DNA of 64,000 nt, from contig JAWZYU010000013.1 of NCBI GenBank assembly GCA_038380435.1, positions 9,995,901-10,059,900 on the forward strand, written 5' to 3'. This DNA comes from Ryuthela nishihirai. Lineage: Eukaryota > Arthropoda > Arachnida > Araneae > Heptathelidae. The notes under the pieces are model-generated. The model worked only from the letters and a program-made list of their open reading frames with translations, searched no databases and had not been told where the DNA came from. The first letter of the stretch is position 1; every line of letters begins with the position of its first letter. The position numbers and the translations under genes were made by a program. Shown here one piece after another: positions 51,935-63,800 of this stretch.

Positions 51935-53330
51935 TCTACCCTTCAAATACGAATCAAACCATCTCAGTAACAGTCCCCTTATATCAATAATCTCTAATTT
52001 ATTTTGTAAAATATCAATAGACAGGGAATCAAAAGCTTTCGACATATCCAGAAACAAAACCGCCACTCTTTCATTTTTGTTGAGACCATTATAAAATAAT
52101 TTTACTATTTTAGCTGTACCTTTATTTTTTCTAAACCCATACTAGTGTTCCGATAGTATAGTATATTTAGTAAAGTAATTAGTTAACCTTAAGTGCATTG
52201 ACTTTTCAAATAATTTTGAGAAGACAGTTTGTATTGAACTAGGCCTATAATTCTCTATAAGCTTTTTATCACCATTTTTATAAATTGGGATAACCAACGA
52301 ATTCTTAAGCGAAGATGGGAAAAATCCACCTGATATTACAGAGTGATAATCACTCTGTATATCATAGATATTACACTGATCACTCTCTGTAAGAGATATT
52401 AGATCTCTGTAACGTGCAGACTGAGAAGTTACCATCATCTGAAGATTCGCTTAATTTAAGCCTAAAGGCTGAATTAATTCACTTTCATTAATCCGTAATA
52501 AGGCCATTTGATTTACTCTGTAATATTTCAAAAATCTGATATGTCTTCCTCTGCAACATTTTTTATTAGATCATTACCACATTGATGTAATAATCATTAA
52601 AAGGCATCTGCGATTATCTTTTTATCATTGAAGGTATCGTGTATTCTTTCACCAATTTGGATTTCTTTTAATAGATTTTTACTATTATATTTACCAGTTA
52701 ATAATTTTCCACTGCTGTTTAGAGTCATTGCCTGCCGAAAGAATTTTATATTTGTAATAGTTATTTTTAGCGATTCTTAATTTATTAGTTAAGCTGTTAC
52801 AGAGAAGGGTGAATCTATCCTTAATTTCCTTGTATTCCTCATTATTATCTGGACAGCTTTTAAGCCTTTTATATAATTTGTTCTTTCGGTAATTAATTGA
52901 AGTGTTTCGTCTGTGACCCATGGTTTTAATATTTTCATTTTATTGTTTGGCAAATATTTCAGTTTTGTACATTCTCTAACATACATATTAATTTGATCAA
53001 AAAGGAGTCGCAATATCTTTGATCATAGTTAATAACATCTGTATCCAACTTCATATTCTTTAATTCAAGTTCTTCAAAATTAGTAACATATTTTCTATCT
53101 TCCTCGGTATCTTTTTCTATTTACGTTTCTTTTTAGTTGTAGCATTACCAAATAATGATCCGTCACGGTCGTTTTAATAATTATCGATGTAACTTTCTTA
53201 AATACCAGATAACCTCACAACAATATGACCAACACATGTATTACCAAAAAAATCTAGTTGGTTGCATAATACACTGGATAACGTAATGTATCTTAAATAC
53301 ACGAAGCTCATAGGTCTCTTAATGTGGCCA
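51935..53330 (-). mobile_element. Jockey/CR1-like LINE fragment (endonuclease end to mid reverse transcriptase)
   Basis: On the minus strand, in order: TTVTDHYLVMLQLKRN (end of endonuclease, about 53160), MKILKPWVTDETLQLI and RKNKLYKRLKSCPDNNEEYK (linker), ISGGFFPSSLKNSLVIPIYK and NYRPSSIQTVFSKLFEK (early reverse-transcriptase blocks), then, past a TAG at about 52142, YGFRKNKGTAKI, VLFLDMSKAFDSLSIDILQN (block with the first catalytic Asp) and IRGLLLRWFDSYLKGRK. It stops before the YADD box. Several stops and frameshifts are present. AT content is high, unlike the RTE-like copies. Confidence 0.85.
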
Positions 53331-54182
53331 TAAAAGCGGGAAAAATGAAATGAAATCTATTACCAATGATGAGATCACTTATTCAATTCATAATATTTCC
53401 AACGGAATAAGAGGATCACCAATTAAGTTAAAGAATCCCAACTTGGCACCCTATCTTCTTCTGAAACTATTATGAACTGAACAACTGATTTCATCGTTTG
53501 CAACAGGTTTTTCGTTTGGTTTCTTGCACTTAAATGAACAAACAGAAAGTAGTTCTGTTTCTTTTTTAACTTATACATTTCTAGCTCTTTAGTGGCAATT
53601 TCGCAAGCTTCAGAGGAAAAAAATTGTTATACTCCCTATATAAGTAATCACTTAATCACTCGAAGAACTCGTGTTGGGAAGATATTGAGGAATAACAGTT
53701 GACACATTTTCTCTCTTTCTGGGAGGAAGGGAAACTTGAACAACGTTTTGTCACTCGGACACGATGAACGTTTATCAGAAATTAATTTTTTCAAAATTTC
53801 TGCTCATGTTATCTAAACTCGTCTTGAATTCAATAAATAAAGTTGAAGAATCAGACGTGGTTCAGGGTAGTGTCACGATCTTTATTTCGATAGCTTAAGG
53901 AAAATATTGAGAATTTTTATTCGTCCTAGCAAATATATTGCCTTCAGAAAAGATAGAACAAGATGGCTAGCTCTGATTTTCTATAGTTCGATAATAAATA
54001 AAATAAATACCCCCTCAAGCAGCTGCTTGCCACTCTAAATACGAAAACAAATGCCAGAGGGTCCACAGTAGCATCAGCAATGTGACCTACATCAATTTAA
54101 GTGTGTGTATCTTTCAGAAGAGCTACTATTCTTAGCCGATTTTCCCTCCTTCGTATGAGGCCGATAAATTTGGATTGTTGGT
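53331..54182. other. Unique AT-rich DNA with a SINE family 2 end fragment
   Basis: Nothing is recognised except the short piece at 54000-54034 (AATAAATACCCCCTCAAGCA and GCTGCTTGCCAC), which matches the 3' end of SINE family 2 in reverse orientation. Confidence 0.55.
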
Positions 54183-54486
54183 TGTTTTAACTCTGAGATA
54201 TGATAAAGGACCCCGAACCCTCAAGAGACATATGGTAGCCTCCCGTCAAGGTCATGCAACGTGTTCTTTAATTAGTACAGCATATGGTTCTCCCGCATAC
54301 GAAGCAACGGCTTAACGTCCCATCCGACGGACGGCGGCCTTTCCAAGCCCATCGGTGTCCTCTACTGACCGTGGGCAAGGCGGAGAGTTTTGCGGAGATA
54401 AATCTCAACCCTGACCCAGCTGGAACTGGACCTGGGAACTTCCGATTACGAGCTTGGAGTGTTACCGACTGAGCCATCGCCGCTCC
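54183..54486 (-). mobile_element. SINE family 1, internally deleted copy
   Basis: Reverse orientation. Starts TTGGTTGTTTTAACTCTGAG, lacks much of the segment with ATGGCCAGGTCACATGG and the 120-bp following it, then continues GGTAGCCTCCCGTCAAGGTC through the conserved CGTCCCATCCGACGGACGGC to the tRNA-like head GACTGAGCCATCGCCGCTCC. Confidence 0.88.
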
Positions 54487-55179
54487 TGCTACACTAGATA
54501 TAGAAATATTTAAAGCTAAAGGTAATAAAATAAAACAGCAAAGAAATTTCTGAGAATAGGAACACGCAAAGATGCGACTACTCTATACACGTGTCATACA
54601 TTTAAAAAAGCCAGTTCATGACTCCTTTGTAAAGGACCTGCCAACTCTTATGAGCCGATTACTGCAGAGAAACGTTCCCACAATTCCTCTTCTATGACAC
54701 CCGCCAATCCTTTTTCCCTCCTCCCACGTGCTAAGAAAAAATATTCTTTCTCTGATTCTGGGAAATGAGGTCACTTTGAATCGCTTTCTTCTTCTCCCAT
54801 CGGAAGCTCGTGGACACTGTTCCGATAGTTTCCGTGTCGCGAGCTCCACTTCAGTGAACCCGGGTCGCAGCAACAAGATGCAAACACGGAGTACAATTCA
54901 CGGATGCAGAGTAACGGATGCGTGTGATCAGTACAACAGCCATCAAAAAAGGTAAGTTTCATCCCAATTGAATATGTGTGTGATGTTCACCCAATACTTG
55001 GTCCAAATCAATCACCTGCTCTTCGAATTCCGATCTGAATTTCCATTCATCGATGAATGAATCCCTGAGGCATTTCACCCGATCCCAAATCATCTACGAT
55101 CAGTTCAAAGTCTCAGTATTGACGATCTCTCCGTTATTTCTTCCCTTCAGGAAGAGAACGATCACCTTATCTCGAAGGG
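54487..55179. other. Unique DNA, no gene recognised
   Basis: About 690 bases with short overlapping frames on both strands. No motifs or repeats were identified. Confidence 0.45.
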
Positions 55180-55350
55180 CTAAGGTTAGCTCAGTAGCTA
55201 GGTGCAAGACACATATTATGCAGTTCCGGGTTCGAGTTCCTACCGAGCCAGTTCTGAGATTAATTTCCGCTAACTCCCTCAATGAGAAAGGGAATACCGA
55301 AGAGTTGGAAGCCGTGGATCAGCGCACAGAGGAGAGCTATACCCTGGGCA
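55180..55350 (+). mobile_element. Old tRNA-derived SINE related to family 1
   Basis: AGGTTAGCTCAGTAGCTAGG (A box) and CGGGTTCGAGTTCCTACCG (B box) are followed by GTTCTGAGATTAATTTCCGC, which parallels GCGTTGAGATTTATCTCCGC of family 1, and by GAAGCCGTGGATC and AGAGCTATACCCTGGGCA, also parallel. The rest is shortened. A younger family 1 copy begins right after the ATACCCTG segment. Confidence 0.75.
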
Positions 55351-56170
55351 GGCGGGGGGCGGGGGTGGCTTAGTCAGTAGTGCGCCAGGCTCTAATCTGT
55401 AGTTCGCAGGTTCAAGTCCCAGCTGGGTCAGCGTTGAGATTTATCTCCGCAAAATTCCCCGCCCTGCCCAAGGTCAGTAGGGGACACCGATGGGCTTAGA
55501 AAGGCCGCCGTCCGTCGGATGGGACATTAAGCCGTGGCTCCGTGTGCGGGAGAGTTGGGTTGTTTTACCTCTGAGCGGCCCTTTTTTGCACACCATGGGC
55601 TAAATGGCCAGGTCACATGGACCCCGAAGGCTCAGAGAAGGTTGGGGGAGGGGACCCACTGGAACAGCTGTTGGGAGACAGATGGTAGCCTCCCGTCAAG
55701 GCCATCCAGCGTGTTCTTTAACGTGCACAGGGTATGGCTCTCCCGCACACGGGGCCACGGCTTAAAGTCCCATCCGACGGACGGCGGCCTTTCCAAGCCC
55801 ACGGGTGTCTCCTTCTGACCGTGGGCAGGGCGGGGAATTTTGCGGAGATAAATCTCAACGCTGACCCAGCTGGGACTCGAACCTGGGAACTACAGGTTAC
55901 GAGCCTGGCGCGCTACCGAATGAGCCACCCCTGCCCCTGTGCGGAATAGACATACCCTGTGCACGTTAAAGAACACGCTGGATGGCCTTGACGGGAGGCT
56001 ACCATCTGTCTCCCAACAGCTGTTTCAGTGAGTTCCCTCCCCCAACCTTCCCTGCCCACGGGCTGTTCAATGGCTCCCCTTCCCAATCTTCTGCGAGACT
56101 TTGGGGGTCCTTGTGACCCGACCACTTAGCAAATTGTTTCACACATATGTGCTGCTCAGAGATAAGAGCT
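55351..56170 (+). mobile_element. SINE family 1, forward copy split by another copy
   Basis: Forward copy: head and first half at 55356-55552 (GGGCGGGGGTGGCTTAGTCA to GTGTGCGGGAGAG) and second half at 55938-56170 (CTGTGCGGAATAGACATACC, then GTTAAAGAACACGCTGG, GAGACTTTGGGGGTCC). The intervening 385 bp is a complete copy in the opposite orientation. Confidence 0.92.
55553..55937 (-). mobile_element. SINE family 1 inserted into another SINE
   Basis: Complete reverse-orientation copy from TTGGGTTGTTTTACCTCTGA to GAGCCACCCCTGCCCC. The flanks TGTGCGGGAGAG and TGTGCGGAATAG are the probable target duplication, now with two differences. Together with the host SINE halves it forms long inverted repeats, likely to fold back as RNA. 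Confidence 0.92.
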
Positions 56171-58883
56171 GGACATTGGAAATTAGCACTCTGACAATCA
56201 GGACCGGACTTGCCCTTCTGAGGCCCTGAGCTACAATAAGTTTAAGAGACCCCAAAATTTCGAAAGTCGAAATAAGTTATCTATTTATTATTCTGATCGA
56301 AGGTATCATTAAAAAACAGATATCGAATTGATGTGAGGAAAACATTATCTTTGCTTTGGTATACAATAATGATAATATTGTATACCAATAATATACTTTG
56401 GTATATAATAATGACTGTGTAGAGTTATGAGATGAACAGTGCTTGCACAATAGATTAATTTGAATAAAAAGAAAAAATTCCTGACGGTAAACTTTAAACA
56501 GAAATTTTTGAGTGCCCTCATAATCGTGAGTACCGTACTTTAGTTAGCTTATGCGAAGTCCGGCCCTACAGACAACAGTTAGCCTACCGGTAGAAATTGA
56601 GGCTCTCAATCTATCCCTCACTCCTCATCCCCATAGCGATGAGCTAGGTGCTTGTAGTAGTAGTACCTGCCTGTCGTGGGGACTTCCAAAAATAACTTCA
56701 TTTGTCTTTGAATCACTCGACAGCAAATGTTTCGGAATGCTGATGAAATGAGAAACATCCGACTCAACAATCTTTTCTAACGTTAATGACGTCACTCGAC
56801 ACGAATTAAGAGCTGAGGAGGGATCCGAATTTTACAGACAAATAGGAAGGTCGGACGAAGGGGCTTCGGATTCGAGCGGTGCACCCTGCCGCCAATGGAA
56901 GATCTAAATTTTTGTTCCGTTCCTTGGAGGAAGAGCAGCTGGATGATGCAAATGACCACGTGAGGACTGGATCGTCGGAGGCTTTCTTGACCGGATTTTC
57001 AATAAAATCATGTCCAGTTTACAATCGATTGCTTAGATCGAGTAGGTAAAACTCTAATTTCGATTCACGTGCAGTGTCGTGAAAAATCACACGCATCCAT
57101 TTTGCTTTCCAAAAGACAAACCAAACGAGACCCCCGAGATGTTGTTCTTCGCTTCGTTCCTTTCACGAAGATTCGCCATTTTGGAACCTGGATTCAGCAG
57201 ATATCCGAGATCTTCTTTTCGTCTGCTGCACTGCGTCTCCAAGAGCTCCGTCTTATTACTTGGATTATTTTTTTCGCACGCGAGATGCCCAACCGCATCT
57301 CCCTCGCGACAACTGCGTTCTCTTTGTTTGCATTTACGAACGCGAAAGCCGATATTAGGAGCGATTGTTGCGCACTTCCGTGATTTAAGAGGTTCATTGT
57401 ATCATTTCGAAGTAATAAGACTCTCTAATGGGAGACGATGACGAAGGAATATTTTCTGCTTTTGCGCGAAATAAAACTTTTCCTTCATTTCTGCCATTTG
57501 CACTGGAAATGTCTGAAGGGAAAAAGAAAGCTATTTATATGCAAATCACGTAACGTAGTGTCCCTTTCGGTAATCGAGTTCTTGTTCTTTTTCTCTCGTC
57601 TGCTCTTCAAAGTTGCTCCGTTTGCGCTGCCAGACGGAGGAGGAGGAAGTGCAAGATAAATAGGAAGGAATTTCGCCCAGATGTGGTCGCAGCACGAGGA
57701 GGAACAACAGCCACGAGGGAAAATATATTTCTTGGGATCAGTTTTCTTCTTCTTAAGCAAAGAGTGAAATCCTTTTATTAGTTTTATTTTGCTCATTGAA
57801 GTGAAAAGAAATTGATTCCCAAGAATTCATCTCAACTGAAAGTGAACTCCAGTCTCCTCCACAACGACAATTATTTCCCATCTTCATCACCTGCTCACTG
57901 AATTAGTTTCATAAAACAGTCGATATTTTACTCATCATAAGCTATTGCTCTTTCAATAATTCCATCATCTGGGCGAAAACGACTTAGATGTTACCACCTT
58001 CACCTGTGGAGGATCGCTCATCTTCGATTCCTTTAAATGTTCAAAGGTCACCATGTAAATGTTGAGCAGCATCAGATGCAGTCAATAAGATGAGGCCTTC
58101 AAAAGGAGAGTTTTAAGGTCATATTCTTCCATGGATTGTCTTCCGAGAAAGACTATAATCTTTTTTTTCCCTTCCGTTAGTGAAGAGACCCACGAAGTTC
58201 ACTTGAGGCTATGCGAGAATAAAACGACCTTTGCCAGTTTTGGATTCCAGCAGCTGTAGTATTAGCTCGAGCCAACGCGATCCCACCGAATTTTCTCTCG
58301 AAGTTTCCATTTCTAGTCGCTTTGAAATGTTGGCCATCGAAAATAAATCTCGAACCGAGATATGAATCGGAAATGAACGCTAAAGGTTTTCATCATCTCC
58401 AGTGTCGTCGTCTCCTTTTCTTTGAGCAATGGCGATGAGGAATGAGTGATCCATGCAAGCACGAGTATTTCAGATAGAGTCTTGTGCAGATGCCATTCAC
58501 TCATTCGATCGTCTGCAATCGCACCCCCACCGTTACATCACCCCATTCGTAATGTCACACTACAAAACAATCAGCAAAATATTCATTTAAGTCTTGGCTG
58601 ACATAAACTCGAGAGATTTGCATTTTTTGCTAGGGTACGGATAGAGACCGAAATGGAAACTTTCGATAGCTGTGGATTCAATAATCCATCTACTTAGAAG
58701 AATTCATTGTCCTGGGGGGGGGGATTTTCGGGCTTGGCTGAAAGCTCTAATGTTGCAGTGATTAGCGAAACTGAATGCTAAACCAAATTGAGATTTACTT
58801 TTGTGTTTTATTAAGCATTTCATCACTATTAAGCTGTTTTAAGAGAACAGGATGAAGATATGTGCAGAGGAAAAATTGTCTTG
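56171..58883. other. Unique DNA, no gene recognised
   Basis: About 2.7 kb. Direct repeats TATACCAATAAT/TGGTATATAATAATG occur at 56370-56412. The region 57060-57450 is richer in CG dinucleotides, with overlapping frames (for example 57079-57441 plus) lacking domains. A ten-G run is at 58714-58723. Confidence 0.45.
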
Positions 58884-58963
58884 GGCCAGGTGGGATCTGA
58901 ACCCACACTGATGACGATCCTGATGACGTCATCAGGAGGTATCTAGTTCAGACCCACCAGGCC
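58884..58963. repeat. Inverted repeat around a 14-bp perfect palindrome
   Basis: The centre TGATGACGTCATCA (58921-58934) reads the same on both strands and contains TGACGTCA. To its left stands GGCCAGGTGGGATCTGAACC and to its right AGTTCAGACCCACCAGGCC, which pair imperfectly. The left arm also resembles a reversed B box (GGGTTCAGATCCCA), so it may be a fold-back of a tRNA-like sequence. Confidence 0.75.
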
Positions 58964-59476
58964 ATCCTCATCCCGTTGCTTCAACCGCTTAATAACGATT
59001 AAATACTTAGTCAATCAACGATGTGCTGTGGATTCATTTGGCCTTTTGCCTTTGTCGTATGATAAACGAGGAGAAGCTTAAAAATTTCTAGACTACATTT
59101 GCGCCGGAAATTTGTATTTGGATGTCAGTACTGTTCCCATCCCAGCTACCTCTTTTGAGACATCTCTTTCACGTGTCATGTGAAGAGAGTGGCGGAATCT
59201 TCCACAACTCGGATGAGGGCGCCGGGGAATACCTTAGAGCAGCATGCACACGCGGGCCACAATCGACCTTTCGTAGTACTAAAGAGGACCACAGGCTCTT
59301 CTAAGCAGATGCTGGTGTTGGCTGAGAACCTCATTAAGCCTTAGTAAATATGGTTAGAGGCCGGGTACAACAAAACCTTGTATGTGCTCTGACAGCACTC
59401 AATTGTTTATTCTTAATCGGTAGATTATCTCTCACTTAGGGCACTCATAAACCTTTAGTAAGGAGTCAAAAAAGCG
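58964..59476. other. Unique spacer, nothing recognised
   Basis: About 510 bases up to the left target duplication of LINE copy F. No motif was seen. Confidence 0.45.
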
Positions 59477-60896
59477 CTCTTTTAATCATCATCATCATCA
59501 TCATCATCCTCAAGCAGCCATGGACTACGGAGGTCCAACCAGACCGCGCAGTTTAATTCTCCAAGCATATCTGTCCTGAGCTACATCTGCTGCATCCGGC
59601 CACTGTACACCAATTCTAACAAGGTCCTGTTTGACATTGTCTGCCCACCGCATCCTAGGTCTCCCCCTCCTTCTGAGGCCTCTAGGCACACTGTTCAAAA
59701 CCCTATTCGCCAATCTATAATTATCCATACGGGCAACATGGCCAAACCAGCGGAGTCTCTCTCTGCACAATATGCTGCTTAAAGGAGGTTGCAGACTCCT
59801 TTGCCTAACCTCATCATTAGTTACAAAGTTAAACCACCTAATACCCAAGATACTGCGTAAACATCTAGAATCAAAAGCATCTAGTTTCTTGTTATCTTGC
59901 TTACACAGCGTCCAAGTTTCACTACCATAACTAACCCTAGAAAGAACCAAACTATTATACAGTCTAATTTTAGTCTTTAGGTGTATACGCCTATTTCTCC
60001 ACAATCTCCATAGATTCTTAAAAGTCCCGGCAGCAATACCTATTCGTCTGTTAATCTCATGCCGCACATCACCAGTATCAGTTACGCAGCTCCCAAGGTA
60101 ATTAAACTGTGACACCTGCTCAAGACTGCAACCATTCAGATTAACTGAATCACAACCTGCCTGACCAATTTTCATCCCTTTAGTTTTCTCTCTGTTTATA
60201 ACCAAACCTACTGTACTACCAGTCTCATCAACAGTTCGAATGAAAGAGTTCATCTCATCAACATCATTTGCCAAAAGGGCTAAATCGTCAGCATAATCTA
60301 AATCAGAAATTTTCGTATCTCCAGCCCATTTAAGGCCAAAAGCTTTCCCTTGAAGTGAATTTCGCATAACATAATCAACAACCAAACTAAAGAGAAAAGG
60401 AGACAAAATGCACCCTTGTCGAACACCAGAAGTAATGCTAAACCAATTGCTACAAGACTTACCAACCCTCACACATGACTCAGTGTTATTATAGAGAGCT
60501 TTCATTATGTTAACTAACTTGTCTGGTATACCATATGATCTCACAATCAACCACAAATTATGACGATCAACAGAGTCGAAAGCCTTTTTGAAATCAACAA
60601 AGCTAGCAACCAAAGGTTTCTGAAACTCGAAACATTTCTCAAGAATCTGCCTAAGTGAAAATATCTGATCTACACATCCCCTACCTCTTCTGAATCCACA
60701 TTGCTCATCACGCAATTGCCGGTCAACCAGATTCTTAATTCTCACAATCATGGAAAGAACTTTACCTGGAACGGAGAGTAGGCTGATACCCCTATAGTTA
60801 TCACAAGAACTGCGATCACCTTTTTCGAAAATAGGGATAATAATAGCTCTGGTAAAATCTTTAGGAACCATGCCAAACTCAATATTCCTCTTTTAA
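59477..60896 (-). mobile_element. RTE-like LINE, copy F, 5'-truncated, youngest-looking
   Basis: The 3' end is an ATC run (59487-59508) after CCATGGACTACGGAGG. The 5' end is cut at about 60873. The 9-bp sequence CTCTTTTAA lies just outside both ends (59477-59485 and 60888-60896), with about 14 extra bases at the 5' junction, and is a likely target duplication. The coding part has no stop for 448 codons and is very similar to copy A. Confidence 0.9.
59525..60871 (-). CDS. RTE-like reverse transcriptase, open but lacking the endonuclease
   Basis: The frame holds the complete reverse-transcriptase core. In order: MVPKDFTRAIIIPIFEKGDR (residues 1-20), LRDEQCGFRRGRGCVDQIFS (~55-75), VASFVDFKKAFDSVDRHNLW (first catalytic Asp, ~90-110), ITSGVRQGCILSPFLFSLVV (~150-170), DYADDLALLAND (catalytic Asp pair, ~195-205) and the C-terminal RLRWFGHVARM and GRPRMRWADNVKQDL, ending GLVGPP. 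The N-terminal endonuclease, about 450 residues in copy A including the linker, is absent through 5' truncation. There is no promoter evidence. It is better viewed as a preserved fragment than as an expressed gene. Confidence 0.8.
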   Translation of the reverse strand: MVPKDFTRAIIIPIFEKGDRSSCDNYRGISLLSVPGKVLSMIVRIKNLVDRQLRDEQCGFRRGRGCVDQIFSLRQILEKCFEFQKPLVASFVDFKKAFDSVDRHNLWLIVRSYGIPDKLVNIMKALYNNTESCVRVGKSCSNWFSITSGVRQGCILSPFLFSLVVDYVMRNSLQGKAFGLKWAGDTKISDLDYADDLALLANDVDEMNSFIRTVDETGSTVGLVINREKTKGMKIGQAGCDSVNLNGCSLEQVSQFNYLGSCVTDTGDVRHEINRRIGIAAGTFKNLWRLWRNRRIHLKTKIRLYNSLVLSRVSYGSETWTLCKQDNKKLDAFDSRCLRSILGIRWFNFVTNDEVRQRSLQPPLSSILCRERLRWFGHVARMDNYRLANRVLNSVPRGLRRRGRPRMRWADNVKQDLVRIGVQWPDAADVAQDRYAWRIKLRGLVGPP

Positions 60897-63800
60897 CAGA
60901 CGGTCAATGCAGAAGTGAAACATAGCAACATACGAAGTTTTAGCTATGGTAACATTTATTGTTGCATCATAACAAAAGACCTCGTATCTTGAAAGGTTAA
61001 GACTGCTTTTCTGAAAAAAAAAAATCAATACGAAGTTCATCTGTGCACGCTGCGAAGTTCTGTATGTGTTACGTATGTGGGAAACTCGCTAAAACTTTTG
61101 CTTTCAGCACCAGGAAATTTTCATTTAATTGAACTTAAGTATGTTTTTTTTAAGTATGTGATTCGCGGTCACCTATCCCAAATGTGAAAAATGCTTCTGG
61201 AGGCCACGAAAATTCTCTCTAGAACGAGATGTTGATTTACGGCCTACTCTACATTTAGGTATCTCTGTAGAGTGGTGAGCATGAGGGAAATGGGAGAAGA
61301 GAAAGACTCTTTCGGTGGCGAATATCCGAGGGCGGCCTTTGTGTCCACTTGGTTCACCACTCTCTGCTGGGAGTGCGTGGCGACATTGCCTGTTGCGAAG
61401 TGAGCGAAAGCTGCGCTCAACCCGTGCATAAGGAAGTGTGCAGCTATTAAACGGGATATTTAGCCTAGAATCTTTTGGAGTTCGCGTCACAAAATTACAG
61501 AAATACGAAAACATTTTCTAGCTCGCGTGCCAACGTTACAAAAATACTTCAAAACGTTTGTTTATTCGAGGTAAGATTACCTATCCATTTATCGTATAAT
61601 AGAAATTAAGCGATACAAAATACCACGGATTTGAATATAAGCAAAGAAAATACTAAATTTTAGATTCCGTCATTAAACAATGGAACACAATAGAACATTT
61701 ATTAAAACCAAACTCATTCAATGCAAGGTAAAAACTCGCGTCACTTATTCAGCGCATTACTGAAGCCACACGGCCGTGATCAAACGAAATGAGTTTTCAT
61801 TGGTTGAGAGAGTAAAACAGCTCAGTAATCAATTAAACCTCGATAGATTTAGAGCGTATCAGTTACTTGATGATATCTTTTCTCCGCATCGGCGCACAAT
61901 GGTTTCCAATTCTTAAACTAGCGACAGACATGTATTTCTTTCACCTCTCAGGGGCGTGCCTACAAAAACGGACTCGCGTGCCATAGATTCGCCATCACTG
62001 TAATAGAGTCTATGGTTTATTAAGTGCCGCTACAGAGTGATTAATTCTCTTTCAGTGACAAAATGCGAGAATCAACCACCAGCTGGAGAATAGGGTTCTT
62101 CACGTGGGGTTTGGATGGGGGGGGGGGGGGAAGGTACATTTATTAAAAAAAGATTTTGCTTTGTGAAGCCGTCTCCTCTATTATTTCCTTACTGGTGTTT
62201 AGAGACCACTACAAGTAGAGCCATTAATGCTCAGGAAATAATTACATTCTCCCCCCCCATGAAGTATGCAAACTAACTTCATTTAACCAAAGAAATTTAG
62301 AGAGATTTGAATGAAACTTTCATTCCTAGTGAAACGTTTCCATAAGAAATATATATTTTTTTTTTGGCTAGGGTATTTTGATAATGGCTTCCCATTCAAA
62401 TAGTTTCTATTTAGCTTTAAGTTTCCAAAATTCTCCCGATCTCTCTTCTACCATCAACAGGTGAAAAAATCGTCGTATCCTCTTTCAATTCTGCTTCATC
62501 TCAAACCTTAAGATTCTTCATGACGTCATCGTCGATTCTTGTGTTCCTCTCACTCACCTGACAATGACTTTCAAGGACTGATTGCTCTGTCAGGAGGATT
62601 ACATCGAATGGCCAAGCATGACTCAACCACTGATAAGTATTTGGACCACAGATTTGAAACATGGAAGAAGCACAATTCTCACTAACAATGTTCCGTCATA
62701 ATTATAAAATGAAATAGTTTTGTGGATAAAATGAGTTTCAGGTGTTTCTTAATTTCTGTGCCAACAGGTAATTTGTCTATTTACAATAGAAATGATTACA
62801 CCATAATTATGCTATAATATTAAGAGACACGCCATTTTAGGGCAGGTGTCATAAACTATGATCTGGCAAGAGCGATTCTTTCGCAATTGACACGTTTGCG
62901 CATGCGAAGTGTGGTTCTGCTCCCTTCACGGTTACTTATATAGTCAACTCATTATTTTTTCCATCAAATATTCTAAAAAAAATTGTTTAAAGCGAAATTT
63001 AAAAATCTCAGAAAATTTTTCCCAAAGGATATGAAAGAAAGAATTTTTAGCACTTAAAAGTTCTCTCATCCCGCGACATAGCCAAAAATCTCTCTTCAGT
63101 TGTGCTGACCCTTTAAAAGATTGCCTTTGGCAAATAAAGATTAAGTGCAAATTATAATAAATCATATTTGTGGGTGGTTGGGAGAGGAGACAATAAAAAC
63201 TATGCTACCTCGCGAATGTGTAGTAAAATCCTCCAGTGACGCGTGCGAGATGATGGTATTCTTCTCCTGTTACATCACAACAGGAACCAAAAACATTGAT
63301 ACCTGCAGATGAACATTTCGTGATATTAATGGTAAAGTGACACGTGATCATCACACGAGCTTCTCTAAGGAGTGACGAATATTTCGTCTTTGCTCGCGGA
63401 TGGGAAATTCTTCTCAACGGAATTCATACGCCACGAGATAGGTGCAAGCGGACACCGGCAATCTCTTCATCACCAGATGAGTGTCTGGGATGTCAGCGAC
63501 ACTGTCTGAAAGCATCGTGTTCGTATCCTCCCCCCCCCCCACCATTCCTGCTCCTCCCTCTGTCGTCGCCGGCCAAAGAGGTCGACATTATCGACAGACA
63601 GAAGAAGGATGAACTTGTCCCCGAAACCATGACGCATCGACCATAACGGAGCTGCTACAGTGAGCTCCTCCTGGCATCACTAGTTGATGCTTCTTCCTCC
63701 CCCTCGTTTCCTTCAGTCCCTCCCTTCCATTGCCCTGTAATTACCCCCTCCATCGGTCTCGAGGCTCCGACATCGACGGGTGTAGCCGAACTGGGCACGC

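Noticed and set aside
8441..55949. Recurring short proteins containing TGPRLNVPSDGRRPFQAH
   Set aside because: They are translations of the SINE family 1 body in reverse orientation; the copies are flanked by target duplications and have no start or promoter of a gene.
57079..57441. Plus-strand 120-codon frame as a gene
   Set aside because: Overlaps a second plus frame and a minus frame of similar length; no motif and biased composition of a CG-richer patch.
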